Shown here one piece after another: positions 11,770 to 22,372 of a DNA stretch of 64,000 nucleotides; the stretch's first letter is position 1; every line of letters starts with the position of its first letter. This stretch comes from Scenedesmus sp. ARA3. Taxonomy: Eukaryota > Chlorophyta > Chlorophyceae > Sphaeropleales > Scenedesmaceae. Below the pieces are notes generated by a model, which searched no databases, had not been told where the DNA came from, and saw only the letters and a list, made by a program, of their open reading frames with translations. The stretch lies in assembly GCA_004335835.1 (NCBI GenBank), contig RWJK01001672.1, forward strand, positions 274,007 to 338,006, written 5' to 3'. The position numbers were made by a program, and so were the translations under genes.

Positions 11770-12748
11770 TTATCTGCCCTGCAGTTGCCGCAGCAGCTCT
11801 GCTCGTTCCAAGTATACCTGCAACAACAGCACGCATGCGCCCCAGCGTGAGCAAGTGTGCCGAAGGTACGGGTGCAGCTGAGGGGGGGGGTCTATCCTCA
11901 CTGCATGTCCAGACAGTGCTACCACAGCGTCAGCCCTGCAAGCCAAACTAACCACTGCAACTGTAGCTCATCTGCTGGCAGCCGCTGACGTGCAAATGGC
12001 AGCTGCACATGTGGCTGCCCAAAGCATGCTTTGCAGCTGCTGCCAACACCATACCCTGCCATGTTCAAGGGCATGCCAGGGGTCTGTGCCAAAGCAGCGT
12101 ACGCTGACAGTTGCATCTGCTGCTCAGCCAGCCGTTTTGAATTTGGCGAGACATGTGCTCTACATCCCTCACCTGGAAGCGTGCCATGATCTGAGCCTGC
12201 ACTGCCGGCGAGCCCTCAAGCCGATGGCAGCGATTCAGCACTTCTAACAGCGAAGAATACAGCTGCAGCGCCACTGCAGCCTGGCCGCTGCCATCCGCAG
12301 CAACAGCCTGCACTGCAAGCTCACGAGCCCGCTCTTTACATTGCTGATACTCAGCCACTGCAGTTGCTGCAGGTGCTGATTGTGCTGCTCCTGCTGCTGC
12401 TTGTGATTGCTGTGCTGCTGCTGGCCCGCCTGCCGACGCCGATGCTGCTGTTGGCGCGCCGCTGCTTGTGCTAACTGCTGCTGGGGTTTGAGGTGCTTGA
12501 AGCCACTGCTTTGGTTTTTGACTTGCCGGTCCGGCCTGCTTAAGATCCTCTGCTCGAGTTAAGACGTCCTTGAAAAGAGAAATCAACTGCTGCTGCTGTT
12601 GAGATGCAGGTGCAGCTGCTTGTATCTGCGCATGCAGCAGCTCTAAGGCGTGCTGGTACAGTTGCAAGGCCTTGGACGTTTCGTGCAGGGATTGTGCGTG
12701 CTGTGCTTTGTCAAGAGTGGCCTGCAACTCGCTGCTAGCGCTAGACAT
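11770..12748 (-). CDS. tandem MIT-domain protein, 2 exons (207 aa)
   Basis: Exons (minus): 12173-12748 and 11770-11817, both phase 0 at the junction. Residues about 8-70 form an MIT-type three-helix bundle (KALQLYQHALELLHAQIQ, then DVLTRAEDLKQ). After an Ala/Ser/Pro-rich linker, a second MIT-like domain runs from about residue 130 (RARELAVQAVAADGSGQAAV). Its last helix is completed only by the small second exon (VYLERAELLRQLQGR then TAA). That exon therefore explains the C-terminus and supports the splice. MIT domains bind the C-terminal tails of ESCRT-III (CHMP) proteins. With no ATPase or protease domain attached, this looks like a stand-alone adaptor of the ESCRT or microtubule pathway (inference). 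Confidence 0.75.
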
Positions 12749-14251
12749 GTCCCGTGCGGTTGACGTTCAGGTGCACATGTACTTGCCGCGTTTCTTGAGA
12801 CAGAGAAATGCGATCTTTGCTGACTCTCGTCCAAGCTGCAACTCGTCAAAGCTGCCACCATGCTTGTGACGCCGTGTGAAATCAAAAAGTAGGGTTCTGG
12901 GCAGGCACTACAGTGCCAGCAAGGCATGCTGGCTGCAGCTCGCTCGAGCCCCAACACGTAAAGCTTCAAGTCAGGCAGCACGATATGAACAGCTGGTGTG
13001 CAGCAGTTACACACAGTACTTCAACATGACAAGGTGTGCCAGTGGCATGCCTTGCCCTGAGGGTCTTGCCAGACCGACACAAATGCATCAAGCAGGTGCA
13101 ACAGCCCTACATCATTTTTTTTGTTACCAGCCCTACATCATGAGGTGGCTAGGAGCAAGAATGTCAGTGATCAAACCGATCATGCAGCGTGTCTTGCAAC
13201 GCCAGCTGAGGGTTTGCAGGCAGACACTGCCACCAAGTGCACCAGCCAGGATCAGCCATCAGGGGAATGCTGGCAGCAGTGGATGTGGTTGGGCCTCTCA
13301 ACAACACCACTGACGCGACTGTCAAAACAACCTTTATATCAAGTGCCACTCAGCACAGCGAGCCCAACATAGACGCTATATGCAATGCACACCAAGAGCC
13401 ACCGGCTCTTCGCAAACAGTGGCTGCTGAGCAGCAACCAGCACACAAAAATGCACACCACGCCAGCGGCGCCTTTTTAAAGCGTCAAACTGGGAGATCCG
13501 AGTAGTTGCTTGATCTGAATCAGCACACGCGGCAGCTGAAGGGCTGCCGCAACAGCAGCAGCACAGCCACTGCCGCGGCGAACATGAACAGGCCAACATG
13601 AACAGGCACCCATGCCACAACGTGCAGCGTACCGTTATGTGGTTGCACACAACACCAGTGATGCTTGACAGCTGGCACCACTCACAGTTCTACAGCAGCT
13701 GCCACTGGCAGCCACCGAGGAGACGCTGAGCATGCTGTAGCGCCCGCCAACAGCTCCATCACAATGAGCAAACACTTGCAGCATCACCACAGGCTGTGAA
13801 AGCTAGCATCATCATGGAGCTCTTGCAGCTGACAACACAGTAGCAGCAGCCATGCAACAAATACTGGCAGCTGTGGCCGATTGCGGCTAGCTGGCTGGCA
13901 GACGCGTGTCACATGTCGCTGACGCACTCAAACTGCCCCTGGGGCCACCTGTGCAAGCCAGCGGTTGGCAACTTATTGCCAAGAAAGCTCAAGCAAACAG
14001 TTGAAGCAAGCAGCAGTTGAAGCAGCTGCCGGCAGGCCTAGTGACAGCTTGCAGGAACGCGCTCCGCCAGACAAGCCTCGCAGCCAGCGCGACACACAGC
14101 TGAACTGCAGACGCCTGCCTGCCACAGCGCTGCACACCATCCACCTGCCAGCGCCCGTGTTGTGCAGAGAGCGCGAGTGCACCCTAAAGAGGGAAACACG
14201 TGCTAGCCGGCAAGCTCCACGCTGCGCTGTGTGCAGCAACAGCCAGCTTAT

Positions 14252-14284
<33 letters not shown>

Positions 14285-14391
14285 GCAGCAATCCCTGCCA
14301 GCCCATGCAGCAACACCTCAGGCTGGTGTGGTGCAGGTTGAAGACTCTGCTGCAAGCCAGCTTTGCTGGTGCTGGCAGCCGGCGCGCGCTG
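12749..14391. other. intergenic region with a CAG tract
   Basis: No gene is supported. It contains an interrupted (CAG)n tract at 14253-14290, just downstream of the RPB3 stop codon, and a duplicated CCAACATGAACAGGC motif near 13583-13606. ORFs here are short and compositionally biased. Confidence 0.4.
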
Positions 14392-15122
14392 TTACATCAC
14401 CATGTCGCCGTGCATCTTCCCCTCCCACTCCTGGATTTTTTCCTGGATGGTGGCCAGCTTGCCATCCAGGATCTCTATCGACTGCCACAGGATCTCCTTC
14501 ACCTGGCGGCAGCAGCAGCATTAGTTTTATTCAGTACAAACGAATTTACGTTGCAGGTGCTGTTTGCCGCTGGTGCCCAGCGACACACTCGCGACTTGCA
14601 CCGAGTGCTGTGCTTGCTACCATTTAGATTGGGTGTGCATCTGCCGTCCCTGCCTACCCATGTTGCTGATGCTCCATGCTAACTTCGCCAGTGGCATGTT
14701 GCATCACCTTTCAACATGACCTCTTTTTGTAGGTGTGAGAAACACAGCATAACACCGCAGCTGTTATAACACATGTTATAACTCACCGGCAGCATGCCTG
14801 TGCCCTCCACCCTGAAGATGAATGTGTCCTGCCGCTGCTTGATGTCCACTAGGCCTGGCTTGCCCAGCTCGGCTGCCTTCTTTAGCACCTCCTCATCAAA
14901 GGCATACGCCTCGGGCTCAGGCACTGTCACCTGCGGTTTTAACATGACATTTGTAACACGTGTTGTTGTTGATATTGTGACATGTGTTGCTGCAAGTTTG
15001 AAGGAAGGTGCACAGGATGCACAGTGCACTATGGCCGCTGCATTGCGCAGTACGCTAGCCATCCAAGTGGGATGCATTGCAAGGATTGGGTCACCGACAG
15101 GCTGGCCAGAACAGGTGTGCCC

Positions 15123-15165
<43 letters not shown>

Positions 15166-16981
15166 GTCGCACCTGGCGTGTGGCTGGGTCGTACTTGAAG
15201 GCGTTGCGCGTGGCGGTGTGCGGGTTGCTGTTGACAAAGTCCTGCTTCTGCTCCTCTGCAGGCGCACAGCAGACAGCACAGCAGACAGAAAGCAGGTCAA
15301 GGTTGCTGCGGTTCAGACACCATCAGCCAGTAACTGCATGCATCTAGTGTGCTTCTCTGCAGGTGCACAGCAGGCACCATGCACAGCACACAGGTCAAAG
15401 CCAACACTGCAGCTCGCGCCATGGGCATCAGCCGGTGCCATGTGACGTTGTGCATGCACTTGCTGCTGCTGCTGCTGCTGCTGTGCAGGCGTAGAATGCA
15501 GAAGCAAACCCCAACAAGTCCATGAGTGCCTGGTTGATGCTGATGTCGGCCACATACTGGAACACTGCAGTGGCCACAGGGATCCACTTACACTGGCACA
15601 CACAAACACACCCAAAACCTGCGGTCAACTGCGGTCAACTGCAGTCAACACCGCACCTGTGAGCTCGTCCATGAGCGCCTGGTTGATGCTGATGTCGGCC
15701 ACATACTGGAACACCGCTGTGGCCACTGGGATCCACTTGGCGTGGTCCTTGCCGATGCCCTTGCGCGCAGTGGCGCGCAGCTTCACTTCCTGGTTGCGCC
15801 CCAGCTTTAGCAGCACCACTGCAAACATGCGGCAAGCAGGGTGCAAAAGAATCAAGCGAACCATGAGATTTGAACCACGATGCGCGCAGCTTGACATCCT
15901 GGTTGCGCCCCAGCTTCAGCAGCACCACTGCAGGATTTGAATTGAGAGGCCGGGCGCATGTAGTTAAATAAATCCAGTTTAAAATCGTAGTTTAGTAAAT
16001 CCAGAGGAAAATGACAGCAATGGCGCATTCAAAATGGCAAAACGGCAGGCAAGACACAATCAGTTTGAGGCGCGAGTGCGGTGCAGCTTCACTTCTTGGT
16101 TGCGCCCCAGCTTCAGCAGCACCACTGCATGGAAAACATTCGAGGGGATGAAGCGCAGGTCAGTTGGGTTGTGAAGCATTCACCAAGCCAGCAAGCCAGC
16201 AAGAGCGCCTCCTGGTTGCGCCCCAACGGTAGCAGCACCACTGCGGGGTGCCCTCCTGCTCCTGCTGCCTCCTGCTGGTGCGGCTGCGCCATCACATGCT
16301 CCACAAAGAACCCAACTCCACACAGCTGCTGCGGCCGCAGCTGCAGAGATGCCAGCCTGCCGAGACGAATGCCACACACCCCACCCGCCCACCTGGCTTG
16401 ACGCTGCCGCCCTGCTGCTTCATGACCGCCTGCGTGACCGGCACTACGCTGTGGTTTGCATCAGGGATGAGGTCCAGGTCTGTCACGCCCTGCTGCTTCT
16501 TCCCCTGCTGCTGTTGCTCCTGCTGCCGGTACTGCTGCTGCTGCTGCTGCTGCTGCTGCGCTACCGCTGCAGCTGTGGATGTGTCAGGTAACCCACCCCC
16601 CACCCCAGCCCTACCCCCACACCTACACAACGCCCACCTGGCTTGACGCTGCCGCCCTGCTGCTTCATGAGCGCCTGCGTGACCGGCACCACGCTGTGGT
16701 TGGCGTCAGGGATGAGGTCCAGGTCTGTCACGTCCAGTGAGCGGCCCTCGGTGCACTTGACGTTCAGGCTGAACTCAACCTCTGAGCACTGCCCCTCAGC
16801 AAAGTCCTCGAAGGGGCGCACCATGTGCCTGACGCAGCAGCGGCAGCAGCAGTGTTGTGGGCGAAGCACAAGGGTTGGATGTAACGGCAGGGGTGCGGGG
16901 TGTGGGTTGTGGCAGGGTGATATGTGGCGGGTTGCAGGCGGCTGCTGGTCAGCGGCTATCCTGTGCATGCTGCGGATTGGC

Positions 16982-17019
<38 letters not shown>

Positions 17020-17564
17020 GCAGGACAACAGATGAACACAGACGCAGCAGCTAATGCTGCAGATCCTGCTGCTGTTTGTGTGGCCACCTGCATCTGCTGC
17101 AGGCGTGCAGGTAACACACACGGGCCCAACAGTCTATGCTGCTGCAGCTGCGGCAGGCTCCACACTACGCCAGCACCAAGTGGGCAGCTAGTTGCGTTCA
17201 CTACAATCATATAGCTGCTTCATGCATCAAACAACCATAAGCTTGCTGATATCTGTGCACATGGTTTAGGCATGGGCGCTACTGCTGCTTTTGCTGCTGG
17301 TGCTGCTGCTCCTTACTTGGCAAAGTCCGATACCAGCGGGATCAGGCCCAGTCGGTGTGCTAGGAACTCATCGTTAAGCACCGATGTGTTGTTCTCAAAA
17401 TCAACCAGGTCTATGGCGATCGTAGGAACTTCTGCTATCATTATGCGTCTAAGTGCGTTGGCCACGCTGGCGTCCGTATCGCTAAGGATGAACTCTGCAT
17501 AGTCATCTTCTAGTTTCCTAATAGTGATCTTTGGATGCCGGTGGTTAGGCCGGTACGTGTCCAT
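14392..17564 (-). CDS. RPB3: DNA-directed RNA polymerase subunit RPB3-like, 6 exons (312 aa)
   Basis: Exons (minus): 17317-17564, 16638-16828, 15657-15818, 15173-15255, 14787-14930, 14392-14502, phase-consistent throughout. The N-terminus has the RpoA/D dimerisation motif of the alpha-like subunits ([17 protein letters not shown], then [15 protein letters not shown]), as in eukaryotic RPB3. Exon 2 carries CSVEF-like [18 protein letters not shown]. Exon 3 carries [20 protein letters not shown] and DHAKWIPVA, matching the insert domain. Exons 5 and 6 encode the C-terminal dimerisation part ([28 protein letters not shown]). It pairs with an RPB11-type subunit to nucleate Pol II assembly. The CCxxC zinc-loop seen in many RPB3 proteins is reduced here. 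In plants the same subunit also serves Pol IV and V. The introns contain several partial copies of exons 2 and 3, listed separately. Confidence 0.9.
15525..15596 (-). repeat. internal copy of RPB3 exon 3
   Basis: About 70 nt of exon 3 ([20 protein letters not shown]) is repeated about 130 bp downstream of the parent exon (15657-15818), in the next intron. The copied frame ends in LMDLLGF where the parent has LMDELTG before its donor, so the donor is lost and this copy should not splice as an exon. Confidence 0.85.
15889..16246 (-). repeat. three acceptor-side copies of RPB3 exon 3
   Basis: Upstream of the full exon 3 lie three partial copies at about 15889-15930, 16083-16127 and 16198-16246. 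Each begins at a TGCAG acceptor followed by TGGTGCTGCT and continues 37-45 nt into the exon ([10 protein letters not shown] in each, or [10 protein letters not shown] in the farthest one), then diverges. Their acceptor sites look intact, so each is a potential competing 3' splice site for exon 3. Confidence 0.85.
16393..16490 (-). repeat. donor-side copy of RPB3 exon 2
   Basis: The 3' half of exon 2 ([19 protein letters not shown]... SVKPG) plus its GTGGGC donor is repeated about 245 bp downstream of the parent end at 16638. The reading frame is intact with one Leu to Val change. It starts after a (CTG)n stretch. It could be a cryptic alternative exon. Confidence 0.85.
16980..17020. repeat. 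(CTG)n tract in RPB3 intron 1
   Basis: Interrupted CTG repeats (about 12 units) on the plus strand within the long first intron of RPB3, thus CAG on the transcribed strand. This is opposite in orientation to the (CTG)n tracts found directly at acceptors. Confidence 0.7.
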
Positions 17565-18136
17565 GGCTGTGGCGGGCAGCAGCAGCAAGGCACAGCACTA
17601 CAGCAGCAGCAAGTGCATCAGCATGATTGCCTTCCCTCGTAAGTCAGCGCCCAACCACTTGCTGCTTTGTGTCAACGATGCACGAACAAACCATGACTGC
17701 TGCTGCTCAAAGCAGTGCTTTAAAGAGTGAAGAGTGAGCAGTGACAGTCATATTCTGTTGTGACGAGCGTGGGATGGGTTCAAACGCTTCTAACAGGCAG
17801 CATCTTTGCCTTCAGCACACTTAGAGGTCTGTCGGTAACAAGTTGCTTGCGAAATTCTTGCACTTACCTCGCAATGTTTTCTCACAGTGCACACTATGAA
17901 CATCTGACACCTTCAGCACGTGGCTGTCAGGTTATCCAACTCCAACCCTCCAGCCTTTTGGAATACTTCCACATTCACACCAACTGCATGCAGTCACCAA
18001 CCACACCAATCAGCTACTCAAGATTGCGTCGTGTGGCGCTGCCTGCTTGGGCTAGTGGTCAGTGTGCCAACAACGCCCCAAACATTCATGGTCTTCTTGT
18101 ACCTGTTAGCCATATCCTTCGGCATTGCCCAGGAGG
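17565..18136. other. intergenic region upstream of RPB3
   Basis: It separates the RPB3 start from the stop of the next minus-strand gene model and should contain the RPB3 promoter. No TATA box is evident. Plus-strand frames at 17760-18200 show no family resemblance and are left uncalled. Confidence 0.35.
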
Positions 18137-18482
18137 CTACCCAGCTGAACTGGCTGGTAGGCCACTGGCAGCGAGCTGCTGCTTCCTAAACCAGATCTGA
18201 ATCAGACCTTAGCAACCACATCACAAGCCAACAGCAGGCTTAACATGTGAGACACTGTGCATTGCCGGCGGCCTGCACTTTAGCAACCATATCACAAGCC
18301 AACAGCAGGTTTCACATGCGAAACACTGTACATTGCCTGCACTTTAGCAACCATATCACCAACCAGCAGCAGGCTTCACAGTGCAGGCGGCCTGCACCTG
18401 GGCATGGGCTGGTTGGTCGCTTCCACAGGCTGCCGCCCTCGTAAGCACAGCGCCGTGTTGTATGCGTCAGCGCCAACCTCCT

Positions 18483-18516
<34 letters not shown>

Positions 18517-18964
18517 CATCAACTTTTTAATGCAGTATGTGAGTGCATACCCAATGCGTGCAACACACACAACACAACGGTGTGTATGCTGGCTTACCTT
18601 CTTATTTGTTTGATCTGCAGTAAACACCCACTGTAGAGTACTGCCCAACATGCAGCGAGGGAAAGCACAAGCACCTCTGTTGACTGGTATTATGCCATCT
18701 GAGCACATCAAGTGTCCAGCAGCACATTTTGAAAGCTTCGCTTTCAGTTGCTGGTGCTCTCAAGCTGCCACTCACGTAAGCCATGCTGCCAAGGGGGTGG
18801 TCGCTGCACAGCAGGCACACAGGATCTCCCACTGTCACTTCCGGGTCTGCATCTGTTACATCCACTATTATGACAGATCCATTGCCCGCTGGCACCTCAG
18901 CGAGCCTGAATCGCTGACCTCTGATGTAAACCACCGCATGTGGTGCTCTGCCGCTGTCATGGCA

Positions 18965-19001
<37 letters not shown>

Positions 19002-19378
19002 ATGCTGCTGTCAGCGTCATTGCTGGTGCAGAGCGCCCTTGCATCACGCCACCAGGAGAGAGTCGGGTACCTGTTGGAAGTGAGGGGTTGCAATCAGACT
19101 GCCGGAGCAGGCTTCACCCTCAGAAGGGCAATGCGACTCGCGCCTGACTGACTATACAACTGGCAAGCAGACAGCAACACACTGATGGTATCTGTGTTTG
19201 TGCAGTTTATGCATGCGCAAACCACCCCTGTAAAGAAAGCAGGGTGGCCACCCTTGTTGTAACAAAAGCAGCCACACCTGGCAGGGCTGACATCCACTTC
19301 TGCCAGAAGCCGCTGCTGCGCTGCATGGCGATCCTGGCAGGCTTCGCTTCTGTCAGCGCTTGGGTCACTACATCCGGC

Positions 19379-19416
<38 letters not shown>

Positions 19417-19493
19417 TCTGGCGGCTGCAGATGGTGATGCTGGTGATGGGTGCCGTCCAGCGCAGCACTGGCGCAGTGTCGCCGCGGAGAGCC
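18137..19493 (-). CDS. unidentified multi-exon gene, 5' end not found
   Basis: Tentative exons (minus): 19278-19493, 18776-19070, 18598-18630, 18398-18480, 18137-18185. These join in one frame at GT-AG sites and end in TAG. Visible text includes APVLRWTAPITSITIC, a polyGln run, then SWWRDARALC, a Ser run, AVVYIRGQRFRLAEVPAG and GDPVCLLCSDHP. A beta-rich BAH- or SH3-like fold is imaginable for the second exon, but I could not match any motif. The start probably lies between 19493 and the assembly gap or within it. I assign no function. The strand and exon choice are supported mainly by phase agreement. Confidence 0.4.
18206..18390. repeat. three-copy intronic tandem repeat, about 60-75 bp
   Basis: Three imperfect copies contain TTAGCAACCA(C/T)ATCAC...CAACAGCAGGCTT and CACTGTGCATTGC, and the array runs into the donor of the exon at 18398-18480. 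The GCAGGCGGCCTGCAC element flanking that donor recurs within the array, as in the exon-border duplications elsewhere in the window. Confidence 0.7.
18484..18515. repeat. (CAG)n tract next to an acceptor
   Basis: About ten CAG units on the plus strand read as (CTG)n before the CAG acceptor of the exon 18398-18480. It acts as the apparent 3' splice-site tract. Confidence 0.8.
18965..19003. repeat. (CTG)n tract, coding Ser repeat on minus strand
   Basis: Thirteen or so CTG units on the plus strand would encode a Ser run in the unidentified minus-strand gene's second exon. Confidence 0.7.
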
Positions 19494-19607
19494 CTGCAGG
19501 ATGCCACACAGGGTGGGCACCAACAAACAGGACAGGCCACTTGGAGCGCCTGCGGACCCTGGGCGGGGGTCTCCTGGCCAAACCTTGCTTGAAGGTGAAG
19601 ACTGTCC

Positions 19608-19701
19608 TTCTTCACATTACCTGTCCTTCTTCACATTACCTGTCCTTCTTCACATTACCTGTCCTTCTTCACATTACCTGTCCTTCTTCACATTACCTGT
19701 C
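19608..19701. repeat. 19-bp minisatellite cut by an assembly gap
   Basis: Five near-identical copies of the unit TGTCCTTCTTCACATTACC end exactly at the run of N. The array is therefore probably longer, and the gap is probably due to it. Confidence 0.95.
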
Positions 19702-20605
19702 NNNNNNNNNNNNNNNNNNNNNNNNNNNNNNNNNNNNNNNNNNNNNNNNNNNNNNNNNNNNNNNNNNNNNNNNNNNNNNNNNNNNNNNNNNNNNNNNNNN
19801 NNNNNNNNNNNNNNNNNNNNNNNNNNNNNNNNNNNNNNNNNNNNNNNNNNNNNNNNNNNNNNNNNNNNNNNNNNNNNNNNNNNNNNNNNNNNNNNNNNNN
19901 NNNNNNNNNNNNNNNNNNNNNNNNNNNNNNNNNNNNNNNNNNNNNNNNNNNNNNNNNNNNNNNNNNNNNNNNNNNNNNNNNNNNNNNNNNNNNNNNNNNN
20001 NNNNNNNNNNNNNNNNNNNNNNNNNNNNNNNNNNNNNNNNNNNNNNNNNNNNNNNNNNNNNNNNNNNNNNNNNNNNNNNNNNNNNNNNNNNNNNNNNNNN
20101 NNNNNNNNNNNNNNNNNNNNNNNNNNNNNNNNNNNNNNNNNNNNNNNNNNNNNNNNNNNNNNNNNNNNNNNNNNNNNNNNNNNNNNNNNNNNNNNNNNNN
20201 NNNNNNNNNNNNNNNNNNNNNNNNNNNNNNNNNNNNNNNNNNNNNNNNNNNNNNNNNNNNNNNNNNNNNNNNNNNNNNNNNNNNNNNNNNNNNNNNNNNN
20301 NNNNNNNNNNNNNNNNNNNNNNNNNNNNNNNNNNNNNNNNNNNNNNNNNNNNNNNNNNNNNNNNNNNNNNNNNNNNNNNNNNNNNNNNNNNNNNNNNNNN
20401 NNNNNNNNNNNNNNNNNNNNNNNNNNNNNNNNNNNNNNNNNNNNNNNNNNNNNNNNNNNNNNNNNNNNNNNNNNNNNNNNNNNNNNNNNNNNNNNNNNNN
20501 NNNNNNNNNNNNNNNNNNNNNNNNNNNNNNNNNNNNNNNNNNNNNNNNNNNNNNNNNNNNNNNNNNNNNNNNNNNNNNNNNNNNNNNNNNNNNNNNNNNN
20601 NNNNN
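19702..20605. other. assembly gap (N)
   Basis: Unsequenced run of N. Frames that translate through it are meaningless. The true size may differ from the number of N. Confidence 1.
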
Positions 20606-20663
20606 ATCGCCCAAACAACGAAGGAAAGACTGGGTACAATTACTACTACCCCCCATGAGCGGA

Positions 20664-22372
20664 TTAGCGGCTGGCTGGGCTAGTGCCTGGGGGCGGGTTC
20701 AGTCCCGGAAGTGTATTGTTGTATTGTATTGCAATGATCTTTGCCCTGTGCTCTCTGGGGTAGCCGCTTGGGTGCATCATGATACCCGCCACCCGCAGGT
20801 GCACAGCATCCAGGGATGATACCAGTGCCTGGGCAGTTGACGATTGATTAATGACATATTCCATGGGGAGAGATACACAGGGAAGCGGGCAGGGGCACAT
20901 ACTGAGGGTACAGATGGACACACAAGAGGGTTGAACGATGACGTGAGCGCCTGGGCAGGTGAGCAATTGACAACGTAGCGCAAGAGCGCACCAAGCAGCA
21001 CCAATCGATGGTGCAAGGGGGCACAGCCTGCGCTCACGCTGTGCATCAGCTCAGTGCCTGCTACACGCACTAGTGTGTGCATGGCCAACTTGGCCCTTGA
21101 AGGGCAAGCAGGGAGGGGGTGAGCACCACACCTGCAGCTGGCTGCTGCTGTTGAATTGCCAGCCCCAAGGCTTGTTGTAGTGCTTGTAGAGGTACAGGTG
21201 GACCGGCACGCTGCTGTTGGTGTCACGTGCTGCCCTTGTAACGTCTGCAATGTTGCCAGGGCCTACTAGCTCCTGCAGCAGCAGCAGCAGCAGCAGTGGC
21301 AGTGGCAGTGGTGTGGCAGCAGCAGTGGCAGCGGCCGGGGTAGCAGTTGCGCGGACAGCCGCCGATGCGGTGGCTGCGCTGCAGCAGTTCTTCCAACAAT
21401 CTCCACCAAGCCCTGCTGGTACACCCCATGCAGCAAAATGCCATGCAATGTTGCAGCAGGGATGGTGTTGCGTGGACTGCTGGTGCTGCTGCTGCTGTAG
21501 CTACCACTGCAGCTAGATTGGTGAGCATTTCGGCTCTTACTTGCATGTTGTAGCCGCGCTGTAAGGCCTGCAGCACTTGACTGTAGTTGCCTGGCTGTAG
21601 CCGCAGCATCGCCTGTCCAGCAAGCACAGGCAGCTGTCAGTGAGGACAACAGCAGGTGATGTTCAACCACTGTTTGTCAGGCCTGCGGCACTTGCTTGAA
21701 GCACGTTATGCTGCGTTAGGCAATAATGCATTCAGGGTGTGTGTGGCTATTGGTGAGGTGGCCAAGCAAGCGCCCTTGTGCATGTGCAGCCCTGCAGTTG
21801 CAGCTGGCACACACTGTGCCAACTGTACCGCATGTTGCAACGCCAAACATTCAAGCAGCTCATGCAGAGTAGATAGGCATGCTGACCAGCTTGTGGTGGG
21901 GGCTATGCTGGACAGCTGCTGCGGCCTCCTTGTTGTGCAGCACTGACAGTGTGTCTGCTGCCTCGGCTGCAGAGCTTGCCAGGTCAGCAATGGAGTGGCC
22001 ATATGCATCCCACTGCAGCAGCAGCAGCAGACACCATGGTCAAAGTGCAGTGATTCTACAAATTGGAAGAGTTGCATTGTCTACTGCGCAAATGGCATCA
22101 GAATGAGGCAAAGGCCACCTGTACTGCTGAAGTTGTAGCAGCTGCACCATGCAAGCACCTTGTACCTTCATGACAGCGTTCAGCTTCCAGCCTTTGGGAA
22201 TGAAATGCTTGCCTATGTACTGCAGATTACTCTTGAACACGTCTGGATCCGCTAGCAATCCAGTTCTGAGGTTGCTGCCCTTTGCCGGGGCATGGGCAGT
22301 TGCAGACGACGGCAACAGCAAACACAACAGCAGCAGCGCTTGAAGAAGCAGCTGCCACCATCTCATGATCAT
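20664..22372 (-). CDS. secreted protein of unknown family, 5 exons (about 236 aa)
   Basis: Exons (minus): 22166-22372, about 21887-22012, 21541-21612, 21132-21272, 20664-20828; every exon is a multiple of three (all phase 0). The start MIMRWWQLLLQALLLLCLL is a signal peptide. The mature part includes YIGKHFIPKGWKLNAVMKWD, an Ala-rich helical stretch, RLQPGNYSQVLQALQRGYNM, YLYKHYNKPWGWQFNSSSQL and a final VHLRVAGIMMHPSGYP. Exon 2's donor (CTG followed by GTCAGC) is weak and is the least certain point. No catalytic motif is seen. It is predicted to be extracellular; function unknown. Confidence 0.6.
20940..20975 (-). repeat. acceptor-side copy upstream of the last exon (20664-20828)
   Basis: A CTGCCCAG acceptor followed by GCGCTCACGTCATCG resembles the true one at 20828 (CTGCCCAG, then GCACTGGTATCATCC), and it lies about 120 bp upstream in the same intron. 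Similarity decays after about 20 nt of exon sequence. Confidence 0.6.

Noticed and set aside
18776..19070. BAH or DNA-methyltransferase domain in the unidentified gene
   Set aside because: Only a vague beta-rich impression; no diagnostic motif could be pointed out.
19244..20683. Long open frames running through the N block
   Set aside because: They exist only because N is translated as X; no real sequence supports them.
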